Assembly (NCBI GenBank): GCA_039028155.1
Contig: JBCCIS010000049.1
Location: forward strand, 1 to 39,343
Direction: 5' to 3'
Source of the DNA: Pseudomonadota bacterium
GTDB taxonomy: Bacteria > Pseudomonadota > Alphaproteobacteria > SP197
Length of the DNA stretch: 39,343 nt
In this document: positions 17,331-25,164 of the stretch, piece after piece
How the letters are laid out: each line of letters begins with the position of its first letter
Numbering within the stretch: position 1 is the stretch's first letter
The notes under the pieces: model-generated
What the model saw: the letters and a program-made list of their open reading frames with translations, nothing else
What the model was told of the DNA's origin: nothing
The model's database searches: none
Translations under genes and position numbers: made by a program

Positions 17331-18248
17331 ATGAATTGGGATGATCTGAAGATTCTGGACGCCGTCGCCGCGACACGGAGCCTGTCAGCGGCGGCCAGAA
17401 AGCTCGGATTCAGCCAGCCCAAACTGTCGCGACGCCTGCGCGCCCTGGAAGATACGGTCGGCGCGCGCCTGTTCGACCGCCTGCCCACGGGCCTGGCACC
17501 GACGCCAGCCGGCGAGCGCCTGATCCCGCTGGTCGCCGAGATGGCGGTTGCCGCCGAGGCGGTCGAACGCCAGGCCCCGTCGCTGCCCGAAGCGGCCACC
17601 GGCACGGTCAGGATCTCGGCTCTGGAGACCCTGTGTTTCTTCCTGGGCGAACGCATGACCGAGCTTTGCGAGATCGCGCCCGGCCTCTCCTTCGAACTGA
17701 TCACCAACCATGCGGATGTCAGCCTGTCGCGGCGCGAGGCTGACCTCCTGATCCGCGCCTGTTTGCCCGACGGTGCCAGCCTGGTCGCGCGCCGCATCGC
17801 GGATTTGGCCTATGCGGTCTACGCCACCCACGACTATGTCGCGCGCAACGCGGCGGCACAGTCCGACGCCATGTTCAGCGACTGCGCCTGGATCGGTTTC
17901 GCGGAGGATCGTCTGTTCTTCCCCGGCGCCAAACATTGGCTGGACGAGCGTTCGGAGAGCGCGCCGCTGGTGCAGGTGACCGAGATCAGTTCGGCGCACG
18001 CCGCCATCCGTTCCGGTATCGGTCTGGGTGTCCTGCCCTGTGTCACCGGCGATGCCGACCGTGACCTCGTGCGGGTCACCGAGCCCATCCCGGAACTGAC
18101 CGACAAACTGCATCTCTTGATTCACCGCGACGTCCTGCGCGAACCGGCGGTCCGAAGTGCGACCGACGCGCTCGCCACCGTCTTCAAGCGTCACCGCCCA
18201 ATGCTGATGGGCGAACTGGCGGAGAAGGCGCGCGTCAGGGCGGCATAG
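17331..18248 (+). CDS. LysR-family regulator
   Basis: A 305-residue LysR protein. The winged helix-turn-helix is at 1-60 (LKILDAVAATRSLSAAARKL, FSQPKLSRRLRALED) and the effector domain runs to the C-terminus. AAAGGAG lies 10 bases before the ATG. The recognition helix has the less common Q-P-K-L-S-R-R form instead of QPA-S/HQI. It faces the two 44-residue genes and converges on the HPPD operon, so the small genes are its only adjacent divergent target. The effector is unknown. Confidence 0.92.
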   Translation: MNWDDLKILDAVAATRSLSAAARKLGFSQPKLSRRLRALEDTVGARLFDRLPTGLAPTPAGERLIPLVAEMAVAAEAVERQAPSLPEAATGTVRISALETLCFFLGERMTELCEIAPGLSFELITNHADVSLSRREADLLIRACLPDGASLVARRIADLAYAVYATHDYVARNAAAQSDAMFSDCAWIGFAEDRLFFPGAKHWLDERSESAPLVQVTEISSAHAAIRSGIGLGVLPCVTGDADRDLVRVTEPIPELTDKLHLLIHRDVLREPAVRSATDALATVFKRHRPMLMGELAEKARVRAA

Positions 18249-18337
18249 GCCCTGTTGAGAAATCGTGGGGCAACGCGGACCTTCGATGACGCCATCGTGA
18301 CGGCCGTCGCGATAACGCGCCACCGGAGCCGCAATGC

Positions 18338-18502
18338 ACCCTCTCCCCAGCGAGGGAGAGGGCCGGGGTGAGGGGCCCGCGCGCGACAGCGCGCGTGAAT
18401 AGCCAGCATCGCCGTTTCCGACGCAAGAACCCCTCACCCTACTCCGGCTAGGACGCTCACGCGCCCAAGCCTGCGTATCCCTCTCCCTCAAGGGGCGAGG
18501 GA
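18338..18502. repeat. REP-like intergenic repeat with paired CCCTCTCCC / CCCCTCACCC arms
   Basis: It starts with a CCCTCTCCCC...GGGAGAGGG hairpin (18339-18362) and GGGGTGAGGGG (18365-18375). The latter is answered by CCCCTCACCC (18430-18439), and the element closes with CCCTCTCCCT...GGGGCGAGGGA (18479-18501). Sequences of this type are widespread intergenic repeats in proteobacteria. It sits between convergent genes, where it may act as a bidirectional terminator. Confidence 0.7.
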
Positions 18503-18517
18503 AAACAACAAAATGCT

Positions 18518-19624
18518 CTAACTGGTCAGCACACCCCGCTCGACCTGGTCGCGTTCGATGGATTCAAAGAGCGCGCGGAAGTTACCCTCGCCAAAACCTT
18601 CATCGCCCTTGCGCTGAATGATCTCGAAGAAGATCGGTCCAATCACCGTCTTGGTAAAGATCTGCAGCAACAGGCCGCCACCGGGCGAGCCGTCGATCAG
18701 GATACCATGTCGCGCCAGGGCCTCGACATCCTCCTCGTGGCCCGGCAGACGTTCCTCGGTCATGGCGTAATAGGTCGCCGGCGGCGGCGCCATGAAGTCG
18801 GTACCGTCGGCCTCGAGCGCCCTCACCGTCGAAACGATATCGTCGGTGGAAAGTGCGATGTGCTGGATGCCCTCGCCGCGATAGGCCTTGAGGTATTCCT
18901 CGATCTGGCTCTTGTCGTCGGCGCTCTCGTTGATCGGGATGCGGATCTTGCCGCACGGGCTGGCCATCGCTTTTGACTTGAGCCCGGTCAGCTTGCCCTC
19001 GATGTCGAAGAAGCGGACTTCGCGGAAGTTGAAGAGCCGCTCATAGAACCCGGCCCAATCGTCCATGCGGCCGCGATGCACGTTGTGCGTCAGATGATCG
19101 ACGCCCGCGAGACCGACGCCCTTGGGCGCCCACACCGGATCGAGCGACGCACCGTCGATCGGCACGAAGTCGATGTCATAGATCGAACCCTTCAAACCGT
19201 AGCGGTCGACCAGATAGATCAGGCTGCCGCCAATGCCCTCGATCGCCGGGATGTTGAGCTCCATCGGGCCAATGCGCGAGGTTACGCCGCGTGCGCCCAA
19301 GTCGATCGCGCGCTGATAGGCCTTGCCCGCATCGGCCACGCGAAGCGCCATGGCGCAGGCGCTGGGGCCGTGCACGCGGGCAAAGGACTGCGCAAAGCTG
19401 TCGGGCTCCGCATTGACGATGAAGTTGATGTCGCCCTGGCGCCACAGGGTGACGTTCTTCGAGCGATGGCGCGCGATGGCGCGAAAGCCCAGCATTTCGA
19501 AGAGCTTGGCGAGCTCGCGTGTGTCGAGGGCGGCGTATTCGACGAACTCGAAACCGTCCGTTCCCATCGGGTTTTCTGCCGAGATACGGCCGGCCAGCCC
19601 GTCAACGCTCAGAGATTGGCTCAT
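18518..19624 (-). CDS. hppD: 4-Hydroxyphenylpyruvate dioxygenase
   Basis: Converts 4-hydroxyphenylpyruvate to homogentisate, the second step of tyrosine breakdown and the entry to pyomelanin. The 368 residues form the two vicinal-oxygen-chelate domains of HPPD. The iron ligands are H177 (GVDHLTHNV), H255 ([10 protein letters not shown]) and E334 ([10 protein letters not shown]), and the C-terminal [17 protein letters not shown] helix closes the active site. The ATG overlaps the stop of the upstream haem-oxygenase-like gene by 4 bp, so both are made from one message. No homogentisate dioxygenase, maleylacetoacetate isomerase or fumarylacetoacetase is nearby. A divergent Lrp/AsnC gene is the likely regulator. 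Confidence 0.95.
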   Translation of the reverse strand: MSQSLSVDGLAGRISAENPMGTDGFEFVEYAALDTRELAKLFEMLGFRAIARHRSKNVTLWRQGDINFIVNAEPDSFAQSFARVHGPSACAMALRVADAGKAYQRAIDLGARGVTSRIGPMELNIPAIEGIGGSLIYLVDRYGLKGSIYDIDFVPIDGASLDPVWAPKGVGLAGVDHLTHNVHRGRMDDWAGFYERLFNFREVRFFDIEGKLTGLKSKAMASPCGKIRIPINESADDKSQIEEYLKAYRGEGIQHIALSTDDIVSTVRALEADGTDFMAPPPATYYAMTEERLPGHEEDVEALARHGILIDGSPGGGLLLQIFTKTVIGPIFFEIIQRKGDEGFGEGNFRALFESIERDQVERGVLTS

Positions 19625-20460
19625 GACAACCTCCGCTGCTTGCGGGTCTCGTCGAGACCGTTCCAGAACACCTGGACGCCGTCCAGCATCTGACGGCCGG
19701 CAGCAATGAAACTCTCTTCGTCGAAGTCGAGCGGACCGAAATAGAGGTCCTTCAGTTCGGCCATCGTGTGGGCAGCGTGCTGGTCCTCGATCTTGTCATG
19801 CCAACGGAAGAAACCGAGGTTGAGGTCGAGGCCCGAACTGGCGCTAAAACTCTCCAGTCCATCGATCAGTTGTTTCCAGAATCCGGCAGCCGCCCAGTTC
19901 TCGACCGCGAAACCGGCGCCGGCGGAGACAGAAAAATCGTCACTACCATAAAGCCTGATCAACTCGTCACAGAACGCCAGCGTTGCCGGCGTGCCGAGCG
20001 AACGCCGGCCGAGATCGCCAAAGCCGAGACCCAGCGGTGCGGCAAAGTGCAGCAGCCACTCATAGTGGGCGGCGCGGAAACGGAAGGTGCCGCCGTCGAC
20101 CGTACCTTCGATGCCGACGATATCAGGATCGACGTCGTCGCCGGTCGCGTCCTGCTTAGCGTTCTTGCGGGCGCGGAACACGACGCCCAGCTCGTTGGCC
20201 AGGATCTCCTTGGCGGCGCGCATCTCCTCCACATTGGCGGCGTTGATGACGCGCTGGGTCTGGGCGATCAGAAACTGATTGGAGAATACGGAAAACTGTC
20301 GCGTGAAATCGACGACGTCGTCCTGGCTCAAAGCGGCGCCGGCGAACCACGCGCAGTAACGATTGTCGGTGATTACCGGATGACTGAAGAGCTCCGTCTT
20401 GAGCCGATCCTGAAACAGATCGAACGACGAAACCGCGTGACTTAGCGCTGCTTGGGTCAT
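19621..20460 (-). CDS. Haem-oxygenase-like diiron oxidase/oxygenase (HDO superfamily)
   Basis: A 279-residue all-helical protein of the iron-containing redox enzyme (TenA/PqqC/UndA/CADD-like) superfamily. The six-ligand diiron pattern of the HDO enzymes can be traced: E90 (ILANELG), H132 (AAHYEWL), E187 (AVENWAA) and H221-x3-E225-x2-H228 ([10 protein letters not shown]). An extra loop of about 35 residues lies between the first Glu and first His, longer than the 6-residue gap in CADD. It is the first gene of a two-gene operon with HPPD. Known HDOs cleave C-C bonds or oxidise N or C, and CADD uses a tyrosine side chain, so a tyrosine-derived substrate is a reasonable inference. The reaction is unknown. 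Confidence 0.82.
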   Translation of the reverse strand: MTQAALSHAVSSFDLFQDRLKTELFSHPVITDNRYCAWFAGAALSQDDVVDFTRQFSVFSNQFLIAQTQRVINAANVEEMRAAKEILANELGVVFRARKNAKQDATGDDVDPDIVGIEGTVDGGTFRFRAAHYEWLLHFAAPLGLGFGDLGRRSLGTPATLAFCDELIRLYGSDDFSVSAGAGFAVENWAAAGFWKQLIDGLESFSASSGLDLNLGFFRWHDKIEDQHAAHTMAELKDLYFGPLDFDEESFIAAGRQMLDGVQVFWNGLDETRKQRRLS

Positions 20461-20575
20461 GCTCCCATCACTCCCTTCGGCGCGGAAGGCGCCGTCCAGT
20501 TATCCCTGTCCCGACCAATATGGGCGCATGAACACGCGAAGTCCTTGTGATGTCTTGGACGTAAGTTAACTTCTG

Positions 20576-20590
20576 TGCAATGATCTTGCA
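20576..20590. promoter_or_regulatory. 15-bp dyad, candidate Lrp/AsnC operator
   Basis: TGCAA-TGATC-TTGCA is an exact 5-bp inverted repeat with a 5-bp centre, the 15-bp size typical of Lrp/AsnC half-turn sites. It lies 27 bp upstream of the Lrp start in the 156-bp divergent spacer shared with the HPPD operon. It could serve autoregulation and operon control. Confidence 0.45.
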
Positions 20591-20616
20591 TGCTTCATGT
20601 GTTTTAGGGTGATTTC

Positions 20617-21093
20617 GTGCAAGTCATCGACCTGGACCCCTTCGATGTCGCTATCCTGAACGCGCTCCAGGCCAACGCGCGGATGTCGAGCGTCGCGATG
20701 GCGGACGAGGTTCACCTGTCGTCATCCCAAATCACCCGACGGCTGAAACGTCTGGAGGAAACCGGCGTGATCCGCCGCTATGCCGCGCTGCTGGAACCGG
20801 CCGCCCTGGGGCTCGGTCTAATGGCCTTTACCAGCGTCTCGTTGGACGTGCAGACCAAGGACACGGCACACGACTTCCATCAGGCGATGCTAAAACTGCC
20901 GGCGGTGTTGGAGTGTTACTCGACGACGGGCGATGCGGACTTCTTGATCAAGATCGTCAGCCGCGACCTCGCGAGCTTCTCCGATCTACTGATGAACGAC
21001 ATCATGCCGCTGCCCCATGTGCGCAACGTGCGCTCCAGTATCGTGCTGAGCGAACTGAAGAACACGACGACACTGGAACTTAACGACGCCTAA
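20617..21093 (+). CDS. Lrp/AsnC-family transcriptional regulator
   Basis: A 158-residue feast/famine regulator. The N-terminal helix-turn-helix is at 9-55 (LDPFDVAILNALQANARMS, LSSSQITRRLKRLEETG) and the C-terminal RAM effector domain contains the expected CYSTTGDADFLIKIV strand. GTG at 20617 is the start, preceded by AGGGTG at a suitable distance; no upstream ATG keeps the frame. It diverges from the diiron oxidase-HPPD operon with a 15-bp dyad in between, so tyrosine or another aromatic amino acid is the likely effector. A shared terminator hairpin follows. Confidence 0.93.
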   Translation: MQVIDLDPFDVAILNALQANARMSSVAMADEVHLSSSQITRRLKRLEETGVIRRYAALLEPAALGLGLMAFTSVSLDVQTKDTAHDFHQAMLKLPAVLECYSTTGDADFLIKIVSRDLASFSDLLMNDIMPLPHVRNVRSSIVLSELKNTTTLELNDA

Positions 21094-21106
21094 CGGCGAT
21101 CTAACG

Positions 21107-21140
21107 AAAACGGGCCGGGCGTCTCCGCCCGGCCCGTGAT
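21107..21140. terminator. Bidirectional terminator hairpin
   Basis: A perfect 11-bp GC stem, CGGGCCGGGCG (21111-21121) with CGCCCGGCCCG (21126-21136), loop TCTC. On the minus strand it is followed by TTTTC, which suits the betaine-binding protein gene; it also lies 18 bp after the Lrp stop. Confidence 0.85.
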
Positions 21141-21159
21141 CCTTGTAGCAAACCCGCGG

Positions 21160-22098
21160 TCAGGAACCGCCGGCCATCGCCTCGTCGACAAACGGCTGCC
21201 AGTAGTCTTGGTTGCCATCAACCCACTCGCTGATGACGACCTCCAGATCCTCGCCGTCATTGTCGATGCGGCCCATCAGCTCCTCCTGAATCTGGTTGTT
21301 CAGGTGGTAGGTGTTGACGAAACGCCAGGCTGCCGGCCACTTCTCTTCCATGCCGGGCCAGGCCGACTTGAAGACGCGCGGCTTTTGCAGGCTGTACTCG
21401 TTGACAACATCCTCGGGCATCTCAACCCAACCGTAGTCATGGGCAAAGAGGACCCAGTGAGGCGCCCAGAACATCATGACCAACGGTGACTGACGCTCGA
21501 CCGCGCTGTTCAGCTCGGCCACCAGTGCGCCTTCGCTGCCGGCGGGAATGGCGACAAACGGAATGCCGGTGCCCTCGATGATCTGCTCGGAGCGGTTGCT
21601 CCAGTCAGCCGGATAGGAAACCAGGCGACCATCGGGCAGCGTCTCGGGCGTCGCGAACAGATCGGAGCAGCCCAGGAACGCATCCCAATCGGGCAGACCG
21701 GGACAAAGCTCTTCAACATGCTTGGGGTAGAGCCAGCCCTCGCGCGCGTCGAGACCCAGATCGCCGACGTCGGCGACGCTGCCGTCGTCGAGCTTGCTGG
21801 GGAAGTACTCTCCCAGATTGTTGTCCCACAACTCCATGCCCAGATGGATCTGGCCGTCGGCGATGGCGTTCGCCATCGGCAACACCGCCGCGGTCACGTA
21901 TTCTACCTTGTAGCCCATACGCTCAAGGATCTGGCCGGCGATGTGCGCTGAAATGTGCTGACCGGTCCACTCGTTGATACCGATAACGATCGGCTCATCG
22001 GATTCCGGTACACTCTGCGCCTCGGCACCGGTCGCAAGACCGATGGCGAGCGCGACGCCGGCCATGGCGCCGAGGAGTTTTCTTCCCAACGAACCCAT
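21160..22098 (-). CDS. Glycine betaine/choline-type ABC solute-binding protein (OpuAC/ProX family)
   Basis: Periplasmic binding protein for quaternary amines. The start at 22098 is set by GGGAGG 7 bases upstream; the longer frame to 22191 is not needed. Residues 1-28 are a Sec signal peptide (GRKLLGAMAGVALAIGL, cleavage near AEAQ). The mature part shows the OpuAC pattern: IVIGINEWTGQHISAHIAGQ, MGYKVEYV, a tryptophan-bearing MELWDNN motif and VMMFWAPHWVLFAHD near the C-terminal lobe. It has 312 residues. No cognate permease or ATPase is next to it. Its aromatic residues could form the usual cation-pi cage, so betaine, choline, carnitine or a related osmolyte is the likely ligand. Confidence 0.9.
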   Translation of the reverse strand: MGSLGRKLLGAMAGVALAIGLATGAEAQSVPESDEPIVIGINEWTGQHISAHIAGQILERMGYKVEYVTAAVLPMANAIADGQIHLGMELWDNNLGEYFPSKLDDGSVADVGDLGLDAREGWLYPKHVEELCPGLPDWDAFLGCSDLFATPETLPDGRLVSYPADWSNRSEQIIEGTGIPFVAIPAGSEGALVAELNSAVERQSPLVMMFWAPHWVLFAHDYGWVEMPEDVVNEYSLQKPRVFKSAWPGMEEKWPAAWRFVNTYHLNNQIQEELMGRIDNDGEDLEVVISEWVDGNQDYWQPFVDEAMAGGS

Positions 22099-22232
22099 TA
22101 CAGAACCTCCCTTTTTGATTGAGTCACTTCTTTGTGCGATCGCCCGCTCAATACACCTGCTGCGGGCGCGACGTGGGCATATTCTAAGCACGGGAAACCG
22201 GAATCAGGAACCCCGGCGCAAGAAACACCGGT

Positions 22233-23183
22233 CTAGCGCAGCGAACGGTAGGCGTCGGCGACCTCGACCAGGGCCCGCGCGATACCGGGTTCGCTGACCG
22301 CGTGGCCTGCGTCGGAGACGACGAGATAGCGAGCTTCGGGCCAGGCCCTGGCCAGCGCGTCGGCGCCCGAAGGCGGACAGACGACGTCATAACGGCCCTG
22401 GACAATCGCGCCGGGGATCGCGCGGAGCCGATCGACATCGCGCAACAATTGGTTTGGTTCCAACCACCCCCCGTTCACGAAGTAATGGCATTCCAAGCGT
22501 GCCAGGCTTAGCGCCTTGGCCTCGCCGCCAAAGTCGTCGACCAGTCCGGGATTGGGCAACAATGTCACGCACGATCCCTCGTAACGGGACCATGCATGGG
22601 CCGCCGCATTATGGATCGCCGGGTCCGGGTCGAGCAGGCGCCGGTGATACGCGCCGAGGAGATCGCTGCGTTCGGCTTCGGGGATCGCCGCCAGGAAGTC
22701 CCGCTCGCTCTCGGGAAAGAAACGACCCATGCCATGCAGGAACCAGTCGATATCGAGGTCGCGGCACAGGAAGATGCCGCGCAGCATCAGGCTGATGCAG
22801 CTCTTGGGATGGCTCTGGGCATAGGCCAGGGAAAGCGTGCTGCCCCACGATCCGCCGGCGACATGCCAGCGTTCGATCTGCAAGTGTTCGCGCAGCCGTT
22901 CCATGTCGGCGACCAGGTGCCAGGTCGTGTTGTGCTTGATTTCCGCACGTGGCGTCGACCGGCCGACACCACGCTGATGGAACAGCACGATGCGATAGTG
23001 ATCGGGATCGAACAGGCGCCTGACATCCGGCGATGTCGGTGCTCCCGGCCCACCATGAACGTAGACAACGGGCATGCCATCGGGATTGCCGGCCTGGTCC
23101 CACGCCATGGTGTGGAGATCATCCAACGGCAGCATGCCGGATTCGTAGGCCTCAATGGCCGGATACAGCGCGGTTTGAGCCAC
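22233..23183 (-). CDS. pip: Proline iminopeptidase (alpha/beta hydrolase)
   Basis: A cytoplasmic serine peptidase that releases N-terminal proline from small peptides. The oxyanion motif is HGGPG (43-47) and the nucleophile is S112 in GGSWGS. The acid and base lie in GRYDVVCPP and DAGHAVSEPG near the C-terminus. The HQRGVGRSTP strand is typical of Pip. I place the start at GTG 23183 because MAQTALYPAIEAYESGML aligns with family N-termini and a GAGG lies about 8 bases upstream; the frame stays open to 23255, so this is not certain. With this start it has 316 residues. Confidence 0.88.
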   Translation of the reverse strand: MAQTALYPAIEAYESGMLPLDDLHTMAWDQAGNPDGMPVVYVHGGPGAPTSPDVRRLFDPDHYRIVLFHQRGVGRSTPRAEIKHNTTWHLVADMERLREHLQIERWHVAGGSWGSTLSLAYAQSHPKSCISLMLRGIFLCRDLDIDWFLHGMGRFFPESERDFLAAIPEAERSDLLGAYHRRLLDPDPAIHNAAAHAWSRYEGSCVTLLPNPGLVDDFGGEAKALSLARLECHYFVNGGWLEPNQLLRDVDRLRAIPGAIVQGRYDVVCPPSGADALARAWPEARYLVVSDAGHAVSEPGIARALVEVADAYRSLR

Positions 23184-23267
23184 GGACGGCACCTCTACCA
23201 CTAATTTGCACCGATCTGGGAGGAGACGGTAAAATACCGCCAACAATCGGGGCACACCTTATAGCCA

Positions 23268-24209
23268 ATGATGCCGATCAGGTCCTATCTGGCCGACCGA
23301 CGTGTGCAGCGTGTGCTTATCGCCGCCACCGGTGTCCTCGTCATTGCCGCAATTGTCATCGTTCTGGCAACGACGTCTCGCTGGCGTCACGTGACCGTGC
23401 CGAGCGCCAGCCGGCTTCTGGCGCTCTACGAGTCCATGGACTACAGCTTGCAGCCGATCCGCCAGATCGGCAGCCCGGTGCCACGCATCGATGTGCTCGC
23501 CATGCCGGACGATTGGGACAGCATCGCGTCGACGGATGAGAAGAAGCGCGGTTTCTTTCAGACGGTCCTGCCGCTGGTGTTGCTGGCCAACCGGAGCATT
23601 GTCGAGGATCGCGCACGCGTGGAGGCGCTCAAAGCCGCCTATGCCGACAGCGGTACGCTCAGCGGCAGCGATCTCGACTGGCTGCACGACCTGGCCGAAC
23701 ACTACCGATTGGATGTGAATGCCGACGAGACGCCCGATGCGTTGATCGCGTCCTTGTTGACCCGTGTCGACATCGTGCCGCCGTCGATGGCGCTTGCCCA
23801 GGCCGCCATCGAAAGCGGCTGGGGCGGTTCCCGCTTCGCGCTTGAGGGCAACGCGCTGTTCGGCCAGTGGACCTGGGATGGCGAGGGCATGCGCCCCCTG
23901 GAAGCGGGGGCTGATACGACCCACCGCGTCGCCACCTTCAGGAACCTTCTTGAGTCGGTCGAAGCCTATATGCTGAACCTGAACAGCCAGGGCGCCTATG
24001 GCGACTTTCGGCGCATCCGCGCCGCCCAACGCGCCCAGGGCGATATCCCCGACGGCCTGACATTGGCCACCACGCTGGTACACTATTCGCAGGAAGGTGC
24101 CGTCTACCCCGCCAAGGTCGACAGCATCATTCGCGGTAATCAGCTGGCAGAGCTTGACCATGCCGTCCTCGACAGCGGCGGCACGGGGCTGATCATCCAA
24201 ACCCGTTGA
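23268..24209 (+). CDS. Membrane-anchored Bax-like N-acetylglucosaminidase domain protein (tandem copy 1)
   Basis: A 313-residue single-pass envelope protein: a transmembrane helix at about 14-35, then a periplasmic Bax/FlgJ-type glucosaminidase domain that would cut peptidoglycan glycan strands. The core is VPPSMALAQAAIESGWG with the probable catalytic acid E182, followed by RFALEGNALFGQWTW. The C-terminal YMLNLNSQ and TLVHYSQEG segments are shared with Bax (COG2992). No good ribosome site precedes the ATG pair. An 84-bp spacer separates it from the divergent pip gene. A close paralogue follows 17 bp downstream, so this is a tandem duplication in one operon. Confidence 0.87.
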   Translation: MMPIRSYLADRRVQRVLIAATGVLVIAAIVIVLATTSRWRHVTVPSASRLLALYESMDYSLQPIRQIGSPVPRIDVLAMPDDWDSIASTDEKKRGFFQTVLPLVLLANRSIVEDRARVEALKAAYADSGTLSGSDLDWLHDLAEHYRLDVNADETPDALIASLLTRVDIVPPSMALAQAAIESGWGGSRFALEGNALFGQWTWDGEGMRPLEAGADTTHRVATFRNLLESVEAYMLNLNSQGAYGDFRRIRAAQRAQGDIPDGLTLATTLVHYSQEGAVYPAKVDSIIRGNQLAELDHAVLDSGGTGLIIQTR

Positions 24210-24226
24210 GATAGGGCGCGCAAACC

Positions 24227-25153
24227 ATGTCAAACGGAGAAAACCGACTCAGGCGCTGGACCATGTTGGCGATCATTGCCGCCGCCCTCATCGTTGTCCT
24301 GGCCGTTGTGGTCATCTTTGAGCAGGAAACGTCCAGATGGGAATCGGTCGACGTCAACGGTACCGACGGTCTGCTCGATCTCTATCAGTCCGAGGACTAC
24401 ATTCTCGCCGTGCTGGGCAGGAGCGACCCCGACGCACCGCGCATCAATGTCATCGAGATTCCCGCCGATTGGGCTGACGTGACCGATGTCGACAAGAAGA
24501 AGGATGGTTTCATTCGCACTGTCCTGCCGCTCGTGCTCTTGTCCAACCGCAACATCATGGACGACCGCAAGCGCCTGGTGGCGCTGAACGATACGCTGTC
24601 GGGCGGCGGTTCGCTGGACGATGATGACCAGGCGTGGCTCAAGGAGCTTGCGTCACAATACGGCGTCGACACGGATGGCAAGGACGGCGCCGCATTGGTG
24701 CAGGCCTTGCTGCCGCGCGTCGACACGGTGCCGCCCTCGCTCGCCGTGGCGCAGGCAGCCGTGGAGAGCGGCTGGGGTCAGTCGCGTTTCGCGTTGGACG
24801 GAAACGCGCTGTTCGGTCAGTGGACCTGGAGCGATGACGGCATCCAGGCCGAGGACTCAACCAGCCGCGTCGCTAGCTTCGATCAGCTTATCGACTCAGT
24901 CGAGGCCTACATGCTGAATCTGAACAGCCAACACGCCTATCAAGCGCTGCGCGAAAAGCGCGCCGATCAACGCGCCAAGGGCGAAGTGCTGGATGGCCTG
25001 ACGCTCGCTGCGACCCTCGTCCACTATTCCGAGGAGGGCACGGCGTATGCGGAAAAGATCGAAGGCATGATCCGCGACGACGAATTGGCGCCGTTGGATA
25101 CAGTCGTCCTGGACGATGACGAGATCGGGCTTCTGGTGCAGACGCGCGACTGA
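24227..25153 (+). CDS. Membrane-anchored Bax-like N-acetylglucosaminidase domain protein (tandem copy 2)
   Basis: A 308-residue paralogue of the preceding gene with the same architecture: a transmembrane helix at about 11-31, a linker with an Asp/Glu-rich segment, and the Bax-type domain with VPPSLAVAQAAVESGWG (catalytic candidate E180) and NALFGQWTW. The two copies are nearly identical around the active site and differ more in the N-terminal third. This copy is more acidic (for example DDDDQAW). The gene starts 17 bp after copy 1 and converges on the decarboxylase gene with an 11-bp gap. Confidence 0.87.
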   Translation: MSNGENRLRRWTMLAIIAAALIVVLAVVVIFEQETSRWESVDVNGTDGLLDLYQSEDYILAVLGRSDPDAPRINVIEIPADWADVTDVDKKKDGFIRTVLPLVLLSNRNIMDDRKRLVALNDTLSGGGSLDDDDQAWLKELASQYGVDTDGKDGAALVQALLPRVDTVPPSLAVAQAAVESGWGQSRFALDGNALFGQWTWSDDGIQAEDSTSRVASFDQLIDSVEAYMLNLNSQHAYQALREKRADQRAKGEVLDGLTLAATLVHYSEEGTAYAEKIEGMIRDDELAPLDTVVLDDDEIGLLVQTRD

Positions 25154-25164
25154 CGTGGGGTGTG

